A program made the position numbers and the translations under genes. A DNA stretch of 64,000 bases, taken from positions 19,989,001 to 20,053,000 of the forward strand of contig NC_037092.1 in NCBI RefSeq assembly GCF_002994745.2, read 5' to 3'. This document shows, one piece after another, positions 44,901-56,051 of the stretch. The notes below the pieces were generated by a model. It did not search any database, was not told where the DNA came from, and worked only from the letters and a program-made list of their open reading frames with translations. Source of the stretch: Rosa chinensis (lineage: Eukaryota > Streptophyta > Magnoliopsida > Rosales > Rosaceae). The first letter of the stretch is position 1; each line of letters starts with the position of its first letter.

Positions 44901-47900
44901 CAGATAATTTTTGCAAGCCAATTCTTGCCACATGTTTCTCGAACGTGGATTTAGGCAATGACTTAGTAAACAAGTCTGCCACATTGTCCTCAGATCGAAC
45001 ATGGTTCACTTTGATCTTGAGGAGCTCCTGTTGTTGCTGATTGTAGAAGAATTTGGGTGATATATGCTTGGTGTTGTCGCCTTTGATGTAGCCTTGCTTC
45101 ATTTGTTCAATGCAAGCAGCATTATCCTCATAAATGCTCATTGGCTCATCTGTGGTAGACTTCAAATCACAATTGCTTTGAACATGCGTAACTATGGATC
45201 GAAGCCATATACATTTACGAACTGCTTGGTGAAGAGCAATAATCTCTACATGTTTCGAAGAGGTAGCGACTAAGGTCTACAAAAGATATCGCGGTCTTTC
45301 CCAAGGTGAAAACATAACAAGTTTGGGAGCGACCTTTGTGTGGGTCAAAGAGGTACCCAGCATCAGCAAAACCTTCCAAAACACTTATATCATTTTGGGA
45401 TGGGGAGAGGGGACGAGTCCACCATGTATGGCGTCCCTGACACTTGATGGGTCTGAATCTATCTTCTCTCTGTAGGGATAGAACAAGCTCATATCAATTG
45501 TACCACTTAGGTATCGAAGGATATCTTTAACACCAGTCTAATGGCGTCGTGTTGGCGTAGAGCTATATCTAGCTAGCAAGTTCACAGCGAATGAGATGTC
45601 CGGTCTTGTGCATTGTGCTATGTACAATAATGCCTGGATCGCATCTTTCCATTTTAGCCAATCAGCTCTACGTTGGCATTCATCAACGGAGTGTGGTTCG
45701 ATGTCATCTGTCTCAATAATCTCACGCGTCACTGAATACGTGAATATATCATCAATGATGATGGAACTTCTTTCCCACGTCCCATGTACACTAGTGTAAT
45801 TTACAGAGATCTCTACGTTCTCAGGGATAGGTTCTGACATTAAGGCATCCCCCAATGATGTCTCTTAGACATAACCATAATCCGGAACATTCTCATGGGA
45901 CGGATTTTGAGTATCGATGATCAAAGGATTTGTTTTTGCCTCATTTGCTCTCTTTCTAGGGTGAGTATCCTTCGAACCAATTGGTCTACCACGCTTCCTT
46001 GCGGGACCTGCGACCATAGACGCCACATCAGTGCCATGCTAGGCAATGGCACCATCTCCTGGTGTCACAGGAGTGACGTGATGTCCAGTATTCAAGACAT
46101 CGATCCTTACAGGCATGTTTGCAGCAAGGTTCTAAAAAACGCTAGGCGCTAGTCGAGTGGTGACCCAGGGACTAAAGCCTAGGGGCCTAGGCGGTTTTTT
46201 TTTTTTTTTTTAAAATTTTTTTAAATTATTTTAATGACATATAATAATATAAATGACAATATTTAAAGTCTAAAAATTAATTATAAATATAAAAATAGTC
46301 AAAATGTAGAATAAATTAGGGTTTATAACCACCTAGCCCGCCTAGGCAGCCGCCTAGTAGCCCAGCGCCTAGGCCAAAATCGGAGCGGTTCCTTGCCGCC
46401 TAGGGCCTAGACGGCCGCCTAGGCCGTTTTTTAGAACATTGGTTTCCAGCAGGTATGTGTGATCTCGTCACTTTGGTAACATCAGAAAACGCATCAGGCA
46501 GAGTGTCTGCTATGTTCTGGTGCTCGATTATTCTTCGCACTTCAAGTTCGGACTGTGCGGTACGAGGATCGAGATGAGACATAGTGGGGACAGACCATGA
46601 AAATTTATGTCGTTCCTGTTGAACATTTGTGTTCTTATCTCCCCCTAACGATGGGAATATTGTCTCATTAAAGTGACAATCAGCAAATCTAGTGGTAAAG
46701 AGATCGCCTATCAAGGGTTCAAGATAGCGGACAATGGTTGGAGATTCATATCCAACTTAAATGCCCATTTGTCTTTGTGGACCCATCTTAGTACGTTGTG
46801 GCGGTGTAATAGGCACATAAATGGCACACCCAAAAATGTGTAAGTGCGAGATATCAGGCTCGTACCCAGTCACTAGCTGTAACGCAGAGTAAGATTGGGT
46901 TGCAGTGGGTCGTAGACAAATTAGCATCGCCGCATGCAATATTGCATATCCCCAAGCAGAAACAGGGAGATTAGTGAGCATAACCAATGTCCGCGCTATC
47001 ATCTGTAGTAGTTTGATAGCAGCTTCTGCTAGACCATTTTGGGTATGAACATGGGGAACTAGATGCTCTACATCAATCCCCAGTGACATGCAATAGTCAT
47101 CGAAAGTTTTTGATGTAAACTCCCCAACATTATCAAGTCGAATTGACTTAATAGGATGGTCAGGGTCGTGAGCCCGTAGACGGATAATATGGGCGAGGAG
47201 TTTAGCATAAGTAGCATTTCGAGTGGATAACAGCGCGACATGTGACCAGCATGTCGACGCATCAACCAAAACCATAAAGTATTTAAAAAGTCCTCATGAT
47301 GGTTGAATTGGTCCACAGATATCCCCTTGGATTCGCTGTAAGAACGGAATGAGTATTTTGGGATCCTTTGCGTATGACGGTCTCGGTCCTAATTTCTCGA
47401 AGGAACAGGCTTTGCAAAATGAGTGAGGGGCCTTAGAAGCAACCAATGAGAATTTTGGTTGGGCCTAAGCGTCTATAGCGCTATTAGAAGCAAAGTGTAT
47501 GAATACATCTCCCAACATGGCGTTGGAGACAAGGGAATTATTATGTATGGCGTCATGGCCATTGGGAGGAACAACCATGGCGTCATGCTCATGGTTGGGG
47601 CCATTGATGGCGTCATCACATGGTACTTGAGCGGCCCTATGGCGCCCCAAGACTGCTGCAGCGCCAAATGCTGCAATTGTTAAGGTCTTGCTAAGTCCAG
47701 GAATCAATTTTCGATTCTTGCTTCTTCTCACTATGAAGAATGGATGTCCTTGTGAATTCTTTAGTATACGGAGCATCATATCACGACCAGGATGTCCTAT
47801 TCGGTCATGCCAAAGCCAATATGTGTCTGAATCCAAGAGATTTTCTCTTATGACATTATTGGATTCAATTGGTCGAATTGTAGTGACATAAAGTCCACTA

Positions 47901-50892
47901 GATTGACATATAAGCTTCTCTAAGATGCGTTTTCATCCGCAATCATTAGAGGTAATGCAAAGGAACTCTTTTCCGTTCTCAGTATGTATTTTCGCATGGA
48001 ATCCGTTGGCTCTTATATCTTTAAAGCTCAATAAGGTTCGATTTACCTTAGGAGAGTAGAGAGCTTCAGTAACTTTAATCAAGGTGCCATTTGGCAATAG
48101 GAATTGGGCCATTCCATGTCCTTGAACTAAACTTGATGGCCCAGCCATTATAGTCACAGAGGAATATGTAGGTAACATCTATAAGAATAATTGCCTATGT
48201 CGTAGAATGGTGTGCGTAATCGCACTATCCGCAAGACATTGTAGTTCATCCATTCCTAAAAGAAAAGCTCATAATTAAAAAGGAGTCATAAAGAAAAGAA
48301 CTCAACTTTTATTAATAAGTCAAACGGAATTACATCATAATTTCTTTGACCAAGGAAAATCTAATCCAATAAACTAGCTAATGCAAAACAATGGTAGTCG
48401 TCTAACTCCTTTCGGTAATTCCAATACAAATGTGACCATGTGAGTAGAGAGATGTCGGTGGAGCAAGGCTCGCTTAAGTGCCACTTATCTCAAAACCTTC
48501 CTAAACATCACACTTACATTGAGTACTCCTACTTTGAAGAAAGACTAATACCATTGGCATCTAGTACAAAAATAATATGGCAATTGCCTACATCTCTTGG
48601 AAAATAAAAAGACTTAATCAAAATCGCCAGTTTCTAGGTCTTGATCCTTGTAGTCTTCCACCCTTAGATCGAGATCGCCATCTTGATCTTCTTGTTCCAT
48701 GTAATTTGCCTCCTTTGCTTCACGATACATCTTGTATGCGTTTGCAACATTCTGGGATGCTTTACATGCCTTTGCCCAATGTCCAGTTGATCCACATCTG
48801 AGACAAGCATCATTATGGTCAGGCTCCCTTGATGGAGGGGCTTTAGGAGTGCCTTGTGGAAGGTTATTCCCTTTGGTGGCGTCACCACCATAACCGGAGG
48901 CTTGGCCTCTCTCTCTCTTCACACGTTTACCCCCACAGTTCCGTGCACGCCTATCGTAGCGGGTTCCTTCCTCTTTCGGGTGAGAATATGGACCAGAACG
49001 TCCAGAATTATCCCTACTCTTAGAGTTTCACTCCTTGCGTTCTCCCTTGGAAGCGCGACTATAATTAGACTCTGGAATTGACTTGGTTCCCACGGGTCTA
49101 GAGTTATAGTTCTTCACAAGTATGTTGTCGTGCTTTTCAGCTACGTTCATGGCACCAATTAGCTTATGAAATCTTGTGATGCTTCTAGCATTGACATCAA
49201 TCTGATAGTTCTTGGCTATCATCAATGCAGAGAAGGGGAAGGTGGAGAGAGTCTTCTCGATCAACATCGTATCAGTGATTTTCTGCCCACAAAATTCCAT
49301 CAAAGACTTGATACGAAGTGCTTCTGAATTGTAGTCTAGTACAGACTTGAAATCACATAAGCGGAGGCTATGTCATCTCACTTCTAAGTCTGGAAGCAGG
49401 GAGTCACAAACGTTACCAAAACGCTGCTCGAGTTCCACCCATAGCTTTCTTGGGTCTTCCTCATTGAGGTACTCATTTTGGAGTGCGTCATTCATGTGTC
49501 TTGTCATGAGAATAATGGCTTTTGCTTCATTAGCCTCTCTCATAGCTCTATTTGCTTCAAAAGCAGCAGCTTGCTGAAGAGTAAGCACGTTCTAACTTGG
49601 CTCTTGGATCGTACTCAGGATCCCATCAGTCTTAAGATGCTGGCGCACATCACGGACCTACTTGTGGTATCCTGCGCTTGTTGTCTCTAGTAGAGCGAAG
49701 CTCAACTTGTTCAGGTTGCTCATCCTAAAAAACAACAAGAAAATAGGGTTAGTTTTGGAGCGAAAAAGGCTACCACGAAAAACTATTAAATTTCTGATCG
49801 TAGTCGCTTCCAAGAAATTAGGGATTTTCTGAGTGTAGTCGCTTCCAAGAAAAATCCGATTCCAAGAGGGGTTTTGGATTAGATCGAAACAACGATGTAT
49901 GTGGTCGATCGTTTTCTTCTCAACAAACTCTAAGTTTGGAAGACTCTACAAGCTCCAAGTTTGGAGTGAGCAAGAACCCCCACAGTTCGGCTTTAGGTCT
50001 CCTCTATGAAGAAGAAAGGGGGGTAGAACAAAGGATGTTGGAAGTCCCCGAGTAAAAGAAGAAGAAATTGAAAAACTTCAAAAACGGGAACTTTTAGAAA
50101 AGTTTACCTTGAAAAGATGCCGGAAATCTTGATAGGAAAAGGATATTGAAGATGACCGAAAAAAGGTGCTAGGGTCACCGGAAAGTAGGCCGGAAACTGA
50201 TGGTGGCCGGAGGTAGGCCAGGGTGTGTAGGGCTACTGCAGGGGTTGTGCAAAGGATGTGCAGAGCATGTCGGCAACTGCTACGCAGGGGCTCGGCAGAT
50301 GTGTGCGTGGCTGTCAGCAGGTGTGTGCGGGGCTATCGACAGGGGCAGGCACACGACTCAGCATGTCTCGACAGGGCAGGCACATGGGTGTGCGAGGCTC
50401 GACAGATGCACGCAGGGCTTCTCGGCAGATCTCAGCAGGAAGAGTGCAGGGCTCTCGACAGATGCTTGCAGGGGTGTCGACAGAGGCTCAGCAGCACTTG
50501 GCAAATCTGGCAGGAGCGTGCAGGGACCTCGGTAGGTCTCGGAAAATGTTTGCAGGGGGCAGGGGCCTTGGGACTAGGGCTTTGATATGTGGGGCAGTGG
50601 TTGCAGGATTTTGAAGGTTACGAAATTAGGGTTTTCAGGGTTAGGGCTTTGTGCTAATAACGTGTTTTAGGGAATCAGAAATTGAGAGAAATTCGCTGTG
50701 TCTTCTCATTAATAATTGGGGCCTCTTTATATAGAGGATTACAATGCATAGAATCTCAATCATACAAGGAAAGTAATCATATATTGAATAGGAATCTAGA
50801 TCCTTCTAATTTAACCCTATTACCACTAGGTCAAGTGACCTAGAGTTTGGGCCAAACACAAATTTACTTGAACAATCATCTATTTGTTCTCT

Positions 50893-50940
<48 letters not shown>

Positions 50941-51456
50941 AGTGAAGGCAAGAGTTTCAGCGTCACAAGTCTCGCCAATTATAAGTTGCCTATAATATTC
51001 ATCAAAATAAAATAAAAAATTAAATTACGTAATAAAATAATTTAAAATGATTATTATGAAAAAAAAAAATCAAAATGTATAATATGAAAAAATGAGAATT
51101 AGGAAACGAAGAAATTTTCACATGTTTTCTAGTTTTATCAATAATACATGCATTGTACTAGTATGAATTAGTATATCCACGTATACATCTATTTATAGAT
51201 CCTGAGCAATGGAGTGTACAAGAGCATGGAGCACAGAGCTATGGTGAACTCTGAGCAAGAGAGGATCTCAATCGCTATGTTCTTCAACCCCAAATTCGAG
51301 GCAGAAATTGGACCAGTGACCAGCTTGATAACCCCAGAAAACCCACCACTATTCAAAAGGATTGGGATGGAACAGTACGTCCAAGATTTCTACACCCGCC
51401 GTAAGCTCGACGGGAAATCATACTTGGACCAAATGAGGCTCCAGAATGGGAATTGA
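40896..51456 (+). CDS. 2-oxoglutarate/Fe(II)-dependent dioxygenase, SRG1-like (four exons)
   Basis: Exons: 40896-41162, 41293-41534, 42985-43309 and 51199-51456. All junctions are GT-AG and phases agree, giving 1,092 bp and 363 residues. The N-terminal DIOX_N domain contains IPTIDMI and WGIFQLVNHGV. The double-stranded beta-helix carries the iron ligands in TPHSDASG (His233, Asp235) and EHRAM (His290), and the 2-oxoglutarate-binding RIS (Arg300-x-Ser302). NYYPACPQPEL and LQIKKDGVWVPV are typical of the DOXC class that includes SRG1 and codeine/thebaine demethylase-like enzymes of specialised metabolism; the substrate cannot be inferred. The protein is soluble and probably cytosolic. Introns 2 and 3 are swollen by transposons (1.45 and 7.9 kb). 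Nothing in the coding sequence is broken, so it may be functional if intron 3 is spliced. Confidence 0.93.
41163..41292 (+). other. Intron 1 of the dioxygenase gene
   Basis: A 130-bp intron, gttcgt to a T-rich tract and gtgcag, of normal size. Confidence 0.9.
41962..41987. repeat. (TA)n microsatellite in intron 2
   Basis: About 13 TA units. Confidence 0.9.
42046..42784. mobile_element. Compound foldback of nested MITEs in intron 2
   Basis: Outer element A (42046-42698) begins GAGCATCTTTAGCAATGCTAGC and ends with its inverted copy GCTAAAGATGCTC. It is flanked by tta at 42043-42045 and 42699-42701, a PIF/Harbinger-type duplication. Its arms are about 270 bp each. At the axis, 42326 starts a second terminus (GAGCATCTTTAGCAGACTC), again preceded by tta. 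The inverted counterpart of that segment lies outside A at about 42703-42784. So two inverted-repeat elements of one family interlock, and the whole can fold into a long hairpin in the pre-mRNA. Confidence 0.82.
43419..44157 (+). mobile_element. TRIM copy 2 (sense orientation), interrupted by TRIM copy 3
   Basis: The 5' LTR begins TGTTGAGAATAT at 43419, is interrupted after 43466, and resumes at about 43824 to end ctttatca at 43897. The primer-binding site TGGTATCAGAGCG is at 43898-43910. A 22-G purine tract (44002-44023) precedes the 3' LTR (44026-44157). A perfect 5-bp duplication tgtag flanks it (43414-43418 and 44158-44162). It is in the same orientation as the gene and has no coding capacity. 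Confidence 0.92.
43467..43818 (-). mobile_element. TRIM copy 3, inserted in the LTR of TRIM copy 2
   Basis: Complete 352-bp TRIM on the minus strand: LTRs at 43467-43588 and about 43698-43818, with a primer-binding site and a purine tract between them. A perfect 5-bp duplication gttag (43462-43466 and 43819-43823) shows it jumped into copy 2. It is closely related to the copy at 34787-35139. Confidence 0.92.
44480..44697 (-). repeat. 3' LTR of copia-3
   Basis: A 218-bp LTR next to the purine tract complement. It carries a 6-bp insertion relative to the other LTR. Confidence 0.9.
44890..49723 (-). pseudogene. Copia-3 gag-pol remnant lacking reverse transcriptase core
   Basis: Gag starts MSNLNKLSFALLE at 49723 but meets stops within 45 codons. 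AAAFEANRAMREANEAKAI (49520-49580) and the zinc knuckle CLRCGSTGHWAKAC (about 48800) follow. The protease motif reads DSAITHTIL instead of DSG. The pre-integrase (LWHDRIGHP) and integrase (RLDNVGEF, NGLAEAAIK) are recognisable. At about 45633 the sequence passes directly from KWKDAIQ, the start of reverse transcriptase, to ALLYIAQCTRPD, the RNase H-proximal part. The segment with YVDD (roughly 0.9 kb by comparison with copia-2) is deleted. RNase H (DNAACIEQMKQGY) ends near 44890. Confidence 0.88.
46127..46442. mobile_element. 316-bp MITE-like element in copia-3
   Basis: The ends contain ttctaaaaaacg and its inverted copy cgttttttagaa, each followed by ctaggcg/cgcctag-rich sequence. Nine-base flanks tttgcagca (46118-46126) and tttccagca (46443-46451) match at eight of nine positions. 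It interrupts the copia-3 pol between integrase and reverse transcriptase. The interior is an AT-rich spacer. The superfamily is uncertain (Mutator-type by duplication length). Confidence 0.75.
50200..50600 (-). repeat. Degenerate GC-rich repeats in copia-3 leader
   Basis: Recurring motifs of the form ctcg(a/g)cagatgc and gtgcagggct, spaced irregularly by about 35-45 bp, between the 5' LTR and gag. The stretch is open in several frames, but this reflects composition and not coding. Confidence 0.6.
50663..50874 (-). repeat. 5' LTR of copia-3
   Basis: A 212-bp LTR pairing with 44480-44697. Confidence 0.9.
50899..50937. repeat. (TA)n microsatellite in intron 3
   Basis: About 18 TA units just outside the copia-3 right LTR. 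Confidence 0.93.
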
Positions 51457-51528
51457 GTAATACTACTGCTGTACTGCATGCTTAGTTCCACGATATATCC
51501 ATATATATAGTTTGCTTCACTACTTTCA

Positions 51529-51534
51529 AATAAA
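51529..51534 (+). terminator. Polyadenylation signal of the dioxygenase gene
   Basis: AATAAA about 73 bp after the stop codon, in the expected range for a plant near-upstream element. Confidence 0.55.
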
Positions 51535-52446
51535 GCGCTCCTTGTGTATAATATCAACGCTGCAGTGTAAAAATACCAGTCTTAAGACTTATTATGTAAT
51601 TTATGTACGGTATTGCAGTATTTCTGTTTGATGTATAACTTAATTATTGTACGAATAATGTATATATATGCATGTGTGTGTATTGATTTGCAAGACATAC
51701 AGCTCAAACTCAAGTTCTATGCTCAGACCAAAAAAGAAAAAAGGAAAAAAGCTTCTATACTAGAACATGGAAATATTTTAATGAGAACCACTAAAATGAA
51801 GACTTCATAAGGACTTTTTATTCAAGGGGTTGGTAGACATACTTTTCGATTACATTACGGTAAATCAACCCGTAAATATTTATGTATACATGAGTAGATC
51901 ACTTTTGAAAATTTTATTTCAAATTGCTAATCATTAAGGTACCAAACTAGATCAAATTAATGGATGAACCAAATATGTTAAACCTGAATTTTTCATGTTC
52001 ATAAATGATAAATCACGATTTTGCATGTCTTAGCGATTTTCAATTTAATTGAAAAATTGGATAAATGATATATAAATAAATATATAAATATCTAAAGGTT
52101 GATTTGCAGAAATGTGATCGAAAAATAGGTCTCACAAAAAAATCCTCATTTTAATGGTTCTTATTAAAAATGCTCCCACTTTTAACATCCTCACCCTATT
52201 TAACTCTAATGAAATAATATGTGAAATAATACAAAAAGGTTCGTACCTGTTATGAACTTCTACACATGAAGTTTTTAAATATGGAATTAAGTCATGTCAA
52301 TAGTTTAGCTATACGATCAAGGATTTAAATTTATATGCTCAGATCAATGGTTTTTATATGCTTTCAAAGGGATTAGGTTTTATTTCGAGGGTGTAGCTTG
52401 TTGTGGAACTGTATGATGAGTTTTGCTTACAGAAAGTTTTTAATTA
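51535..52446. other. Intergenic, nothing recognised
   Basis: AT-rich sequence downstream of the dioxygenase gene; no gene or paired repeat seen. Confidence 0.5.
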
Positions 52447-52451
52447 CTTTA

Positions 52452-52898
52452 TGTACATACCTCCAATAATATGGAGTATTTACTACGTCACCAAGCATAA
52501 GTAACACCCACTTTGGGACATCCACAAGACATGGCAAGGCCCAACCAAGACATACATCGTGTAGCCCTATGTTCAGGCTACGCGGCGGTATCCGGAAGTC
52601 ACAAATCCGCCACCGGGAAGCCACCTTTCCGCCCTTGCCAAGATGCCACCACAACATAGCTTTCTACATGCTTCTAGGCTTTCTAGACTAGAAATATGTG
52701 GAAACTTGTCCCACATCGAAGAATAAGTAGAGGAAGGGCATTCCTTCATCTATAAAAGGAATGCCTCCTCCCACAACTCAACACATTCATTACATCTCTT
52801 GTAATCTTATTAGGCCGCAAGGCTCGACACACTAGTATAGCTTTCAAGTGGACGTAGTCTCCCGCTCATGCGGAGGCGAACCACTATACATCTTGTGT

Positions 52899-52934
<36 letters not shown>

Positions 52935-52978
52935 ATTTATAGCTAACTAGAGATCCCCAACGGATCCAAACGTTAACA
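52452..52978 (+). repeat. 5' LTR of the LARD-like element
   Basis: Starts TGTACATACC and ends CGTTAACA. Contains tctataaaagg (near 52749), a likely TATA box, then cttgtaatcttatt and a (CT)n tract before the 3' end. Confidence 0.95.
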
Positions 52979-52997
52979 TTGGCGCCGTCTGTGGGAA
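52979..52997 (+). other. Primer-binding site of the LARD-like element
   Basis: ttggcgccgtctgtgggaa adjoins the 5' LTR. TGGCGCC begins the primer site of many Ty3/gypsy elements. I did not assign a tRNA. Confidence 0.75.
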
Positions 52998-53051
52998 GCC
53001 GACACACAAAGGCTTCGTCACCTACCACGAACTTTGACCCAAAAATATCGA

Positions 53052-53257
53052 GTCAACGCTCATTCAACATCAAATTGGAGCCGGTCAACGCCCAGCGGAG
53101 CCGGTCAACGCCGGGCTAGCTTGGTCAACGCCCGGCGGGGCAAGTCAACGCCCAACATAGCTCGGTCAACGCCCGGCGGAATTAGTCAACGCCCGGCGGA
53201 GTTAGTCAACGCTCGGCGGGGTCGGTCAACGCCCAACTCACAAAAGTCAACGCTGAC
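53052..53257 (+). repeat. 20-bp minisatellite in the LARD-like element
   Basis: About ten units start with gtcaacgcc(c) and mostly continue cggcgg plus a variable tail, spaced 20-21 bp apart after a longer first unit. Confidence 0.93.
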
Positions 53258-54400
53258 TGCAAAAAAAAAAAAAAACAACTGGGCGGCCAAATTTTCTCTG
53301 GACACCCAGAAATCTTCTCTGGGCACCCCTCCAATTTTCAAAGTTCCCGCCAGCCACAAGCAGCGCTCCTGCTCGGCAACTCCGAGTTCCGCCAAACTGC
53401 GGTCGCCCACGCCGGGGACTTCCGCTCACCAGCCCCGAGCTCTGCAGCTCCGGTGCTCCTCCGGGAATAGCTCCGCCCAACCTAGCTCCAGTTCCCCGCT
53501 GAGCTCCGTGGTTTCCGCCAGACGACAACCACCGTTGCGAACCAGGTCCTCCGCTGAGTTCCAAACACCACAGGAGGCCACCGCCGGACTTCTTCATCCG
53601 CCGAACTCCCCCGCTCCGCCATACCCGCTGAGCATGCTCCACTGGGTGCAAAGTTGGTCACCACTGCGCGCATACTCGCTGACCACACGAGCCGCTGACC
53701 AAGGGCCACCGCTGGCTATCAACGTCAGGAAGCACCGCCAGCGGTTTTAGTTGAGTATCCTGAAGGTGATCAGTGAACCAGTCAGCGGTCACTTACCGCC
53801 ACTGCATCATAGCTGCAAACTACCCGCTGAACGAGATCTCCTCTCCGCTCCGCTGGGGAACCACCGCCCAACCTCCTTCGCCGGCGAACACCCTCGCTGG
53901 CCAAGTCCTACGATTTACCCGGCGTCTCCGCCACACTTGGATCATCCGCCGATCTCCAGACCCGCCTCAGCGTCTCCGGCAGTAGATCACCGCCGACCTT
54001 GCACCGCCGACCTTCCATCAAGCGGCTTCCGAGCTCCAATCATGGCGGCCAACCATCGAACCAGGCCTCCGCTGAGCTCCGGTCCGCTGCACTCCAAGGC
54101 TCCGCCGGACTTCTCAGCTGGACCGGCATCAATACCGCCAGCTACCGTCGAGCATCATCCTCTGCCAGCTCCAGGTGCTCACAACCTTGCGTGAGCATCA
54201 GTAACCCCCGCTGGTGTCCCGGGGCTCCGCCGGAACGTTCGCTGAGCAACTCATCCGCCGATCTCCATCAGCGGCACACCACCGCTAGCTATGCCCAGCG
54301 GTCCGCACTCTCTGCTCCGCTCCGCCAGACCTCCTCCCAGCCTCCTCCGCCGGCCAAAGCTCCGCTGAGCTTCACCGTCGGAAAGCTTCACCGCTAGGCA
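53258..54400 (+). other. GC-rich interior of the LARD-like element, coding status unclear
   Basis: This 1.1-kb stretch is much richer in G and C than its surroundings and full of ccgccg, cgctgagctcc and ctccgc motifs. Open frames exist in several registers on both strands (for example 53034-53750 and 53751-54194 on +, 53247-53651 on -). They are Pro/Ser/Arg/Ala-rich and match no gag or other family I know. Frames open on both strands point to composition and not selection. It could derive from captured DNA. Confidence 0.5.
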
Positions 54401-56051
54401 GCCTCCACTTGATCTGGACACCCATGGAGAGGATCTGGACACCAAACGATCTTTCCTCTCCACTATTACCAGCTGAATCATCCGGCCGCTGACACAGCTT
54501 CTATCAAGCAATCTCCAAATCCAGATAAGTGTCTTCAATTGACATCTGACTCCAGTTAATAAAAACTCAACGCTTTGAATATCTCTGTGGTTACTGCTCT
54601 TCGAACATATCTGCAATCAGAGATGGTATTTATATTGAGTCTTTGACTGAGTGACTACTTTGTTCGAAGGCTGGGGTGCTCTGGCATGTGTCGTTGCGTA
54701 CTTAAACAGCTAGCGTCTTAACTTACATGTGTGCACACTGTCGGCTACGCTTTTGAAAGACCCACAACCACACACCTATTATGCTTGCCTTTATATACTA
54801 AATTAATGTGACACCACACGTGGCATAGTCAGCTTCCTGCCACAGAAGCTACATATGTATTCTATATACATCACCTGCAGCACACGTTCTTAGGTGATAA
54901 GTTAGTCAATTATATATGCAAGCTAGCTAGCTTTTAACTTATCTGCTATTCCAAATATTCATGTATGATTGCAATTAAATATCAATACCATCAATCTCTA
55001 CATGCAACTCTTATGTGAGCTTCCTATTTGCGCTTGGTAATTGATGACAATTCAAAATTGCAATTGTACACATGATCGAAGTGCTAATTATTTCTTTTAT
55101 CTTATGTTAAAAAGGAATAACCGCCTATTTTGTTTTGACTTTTGAGGGAATCAACGGGATACATGCCTAGGTGGGCACGGTCAAACAAACTATGAGCGAT
55201 CACTAGTCGACCACATGGAGCGCCATGCTTGGACAACTCCAACTTCAACTCACTCCAAATCGGCACAAGATAAGTCACACCATCTTGTCTTTACGCTCTT
55301 GCAATTTGAGCTACCGCCGATGCCATGACTATACATGTCTCTATAAACATTAAGCATGCCTACAACATGTTATTAGCAACTTTACTACAAGTACATGCTA
55401 CACACATACATGCTTAAATTCAATTACTTGTGACATGCATCTAGAAGCTTGTGACACTTATGACTTAATTAAACATGCTCGGATAAACGACTTGTTCGGG
55501 TTTCGACTCGCTTGGGTATCGAGTACGGCCACGACTTGCGCTTGGGCCACGCCTCGCATGCTCGCACAACGCCTACACACTCAACTACACCCAACTTGCT
55601 CGATCATGTCCAACATGCTTTACTTAAGCCCCAAGTTCACAAACGCTTCATACGATGTCACCGGGACTACTCCCACAATTTTATATGGACACCCATTACA
55701 CTTGCCACTATCTATTGTGCGTGTTATATGGCCATAAGATCCACATATACAACTACCAATATTTTACATGTTCATACACATTAATGGAATATTGAATTCT
55801 TCTACCATTTGTTGTTCCCTTCAAATCGAATTCTTTTTCGCATTCCATTAATACGGACGGTAACCAATACAACAAGCATTCTACATATGCGTGTTTTTTG
55901 TCTCATTGTGCAGGATTAAACGAGTCCCTTCTTGCTTACGGAGTTCGGGGACTTGTAGGGGCTCCGTACCGCCCGGTTACTTATGCTTAATGACTTCATG
56001 ATTTGAACTCCCCAACCAAGAAGCTACTCTTACTCGGGGACTTCGGGGACT
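54401..56051. other. 3' interior of the LARD-like element
   Basis: Non-coding by inspection, apart from short frames without recognisable content. Ends in the G-rich tract before the 3' LTR. Confidence 0.5.

Larger units (their letters stand above)
44480..50874 (-). mobile_element. Copia-3: Ty1/copia element in intron 3, antisense, RT deleted
   Basis: LTRs lie at 44480-44697 (3' LTR of the minus-strand element) and 50663-50874 (5' LTR), with TGTT...AACA ends. Inside the left LTR is the complement of a purine tract (ctccccctta). Next to the right LTR, on the minus strand, is cgttattagcac, a probable primer-binding site. The LTRs differ by about seven substitutions and one 6-bp indel. Flanks gttat and atcat do not form a clean duplication. 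Coding remnants run from 49723 down to 44890. A 316-bp MITE-like insertion is at 46127-46442. Confidence 0.9.
43310..51198 (+). other. Intron 3 of the dioxygenase gene, transposon-filled
   Basis: This 7,889-bp intron runs from gtttgt after ...GDIFE to tttatag before ILSNGVYK. It contains two nested TRIMs (43419-44157) and the copia-3 element (44480-50874). Family members usually have a short intron or none here. Without the elements only about 0.75 kb would remain. Confidence 0.9.

Noticed and set aside
50200..50614. Three overlapping plus-strand frames of about 110-120 codons
   Set aside because: They arise from GC-rich degenerate repeats in the antisense copia-3 leader; all three registers are open, which points to composition and not coding.
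53034..54397. Long frames in the LARD-like element as a possible gag
   Set aside because: No zinc knuckle, no gag-like region, frames open on both strands and repeat-derived sequence at the start. Kept only as a GC-rich stretch of unknown origin.
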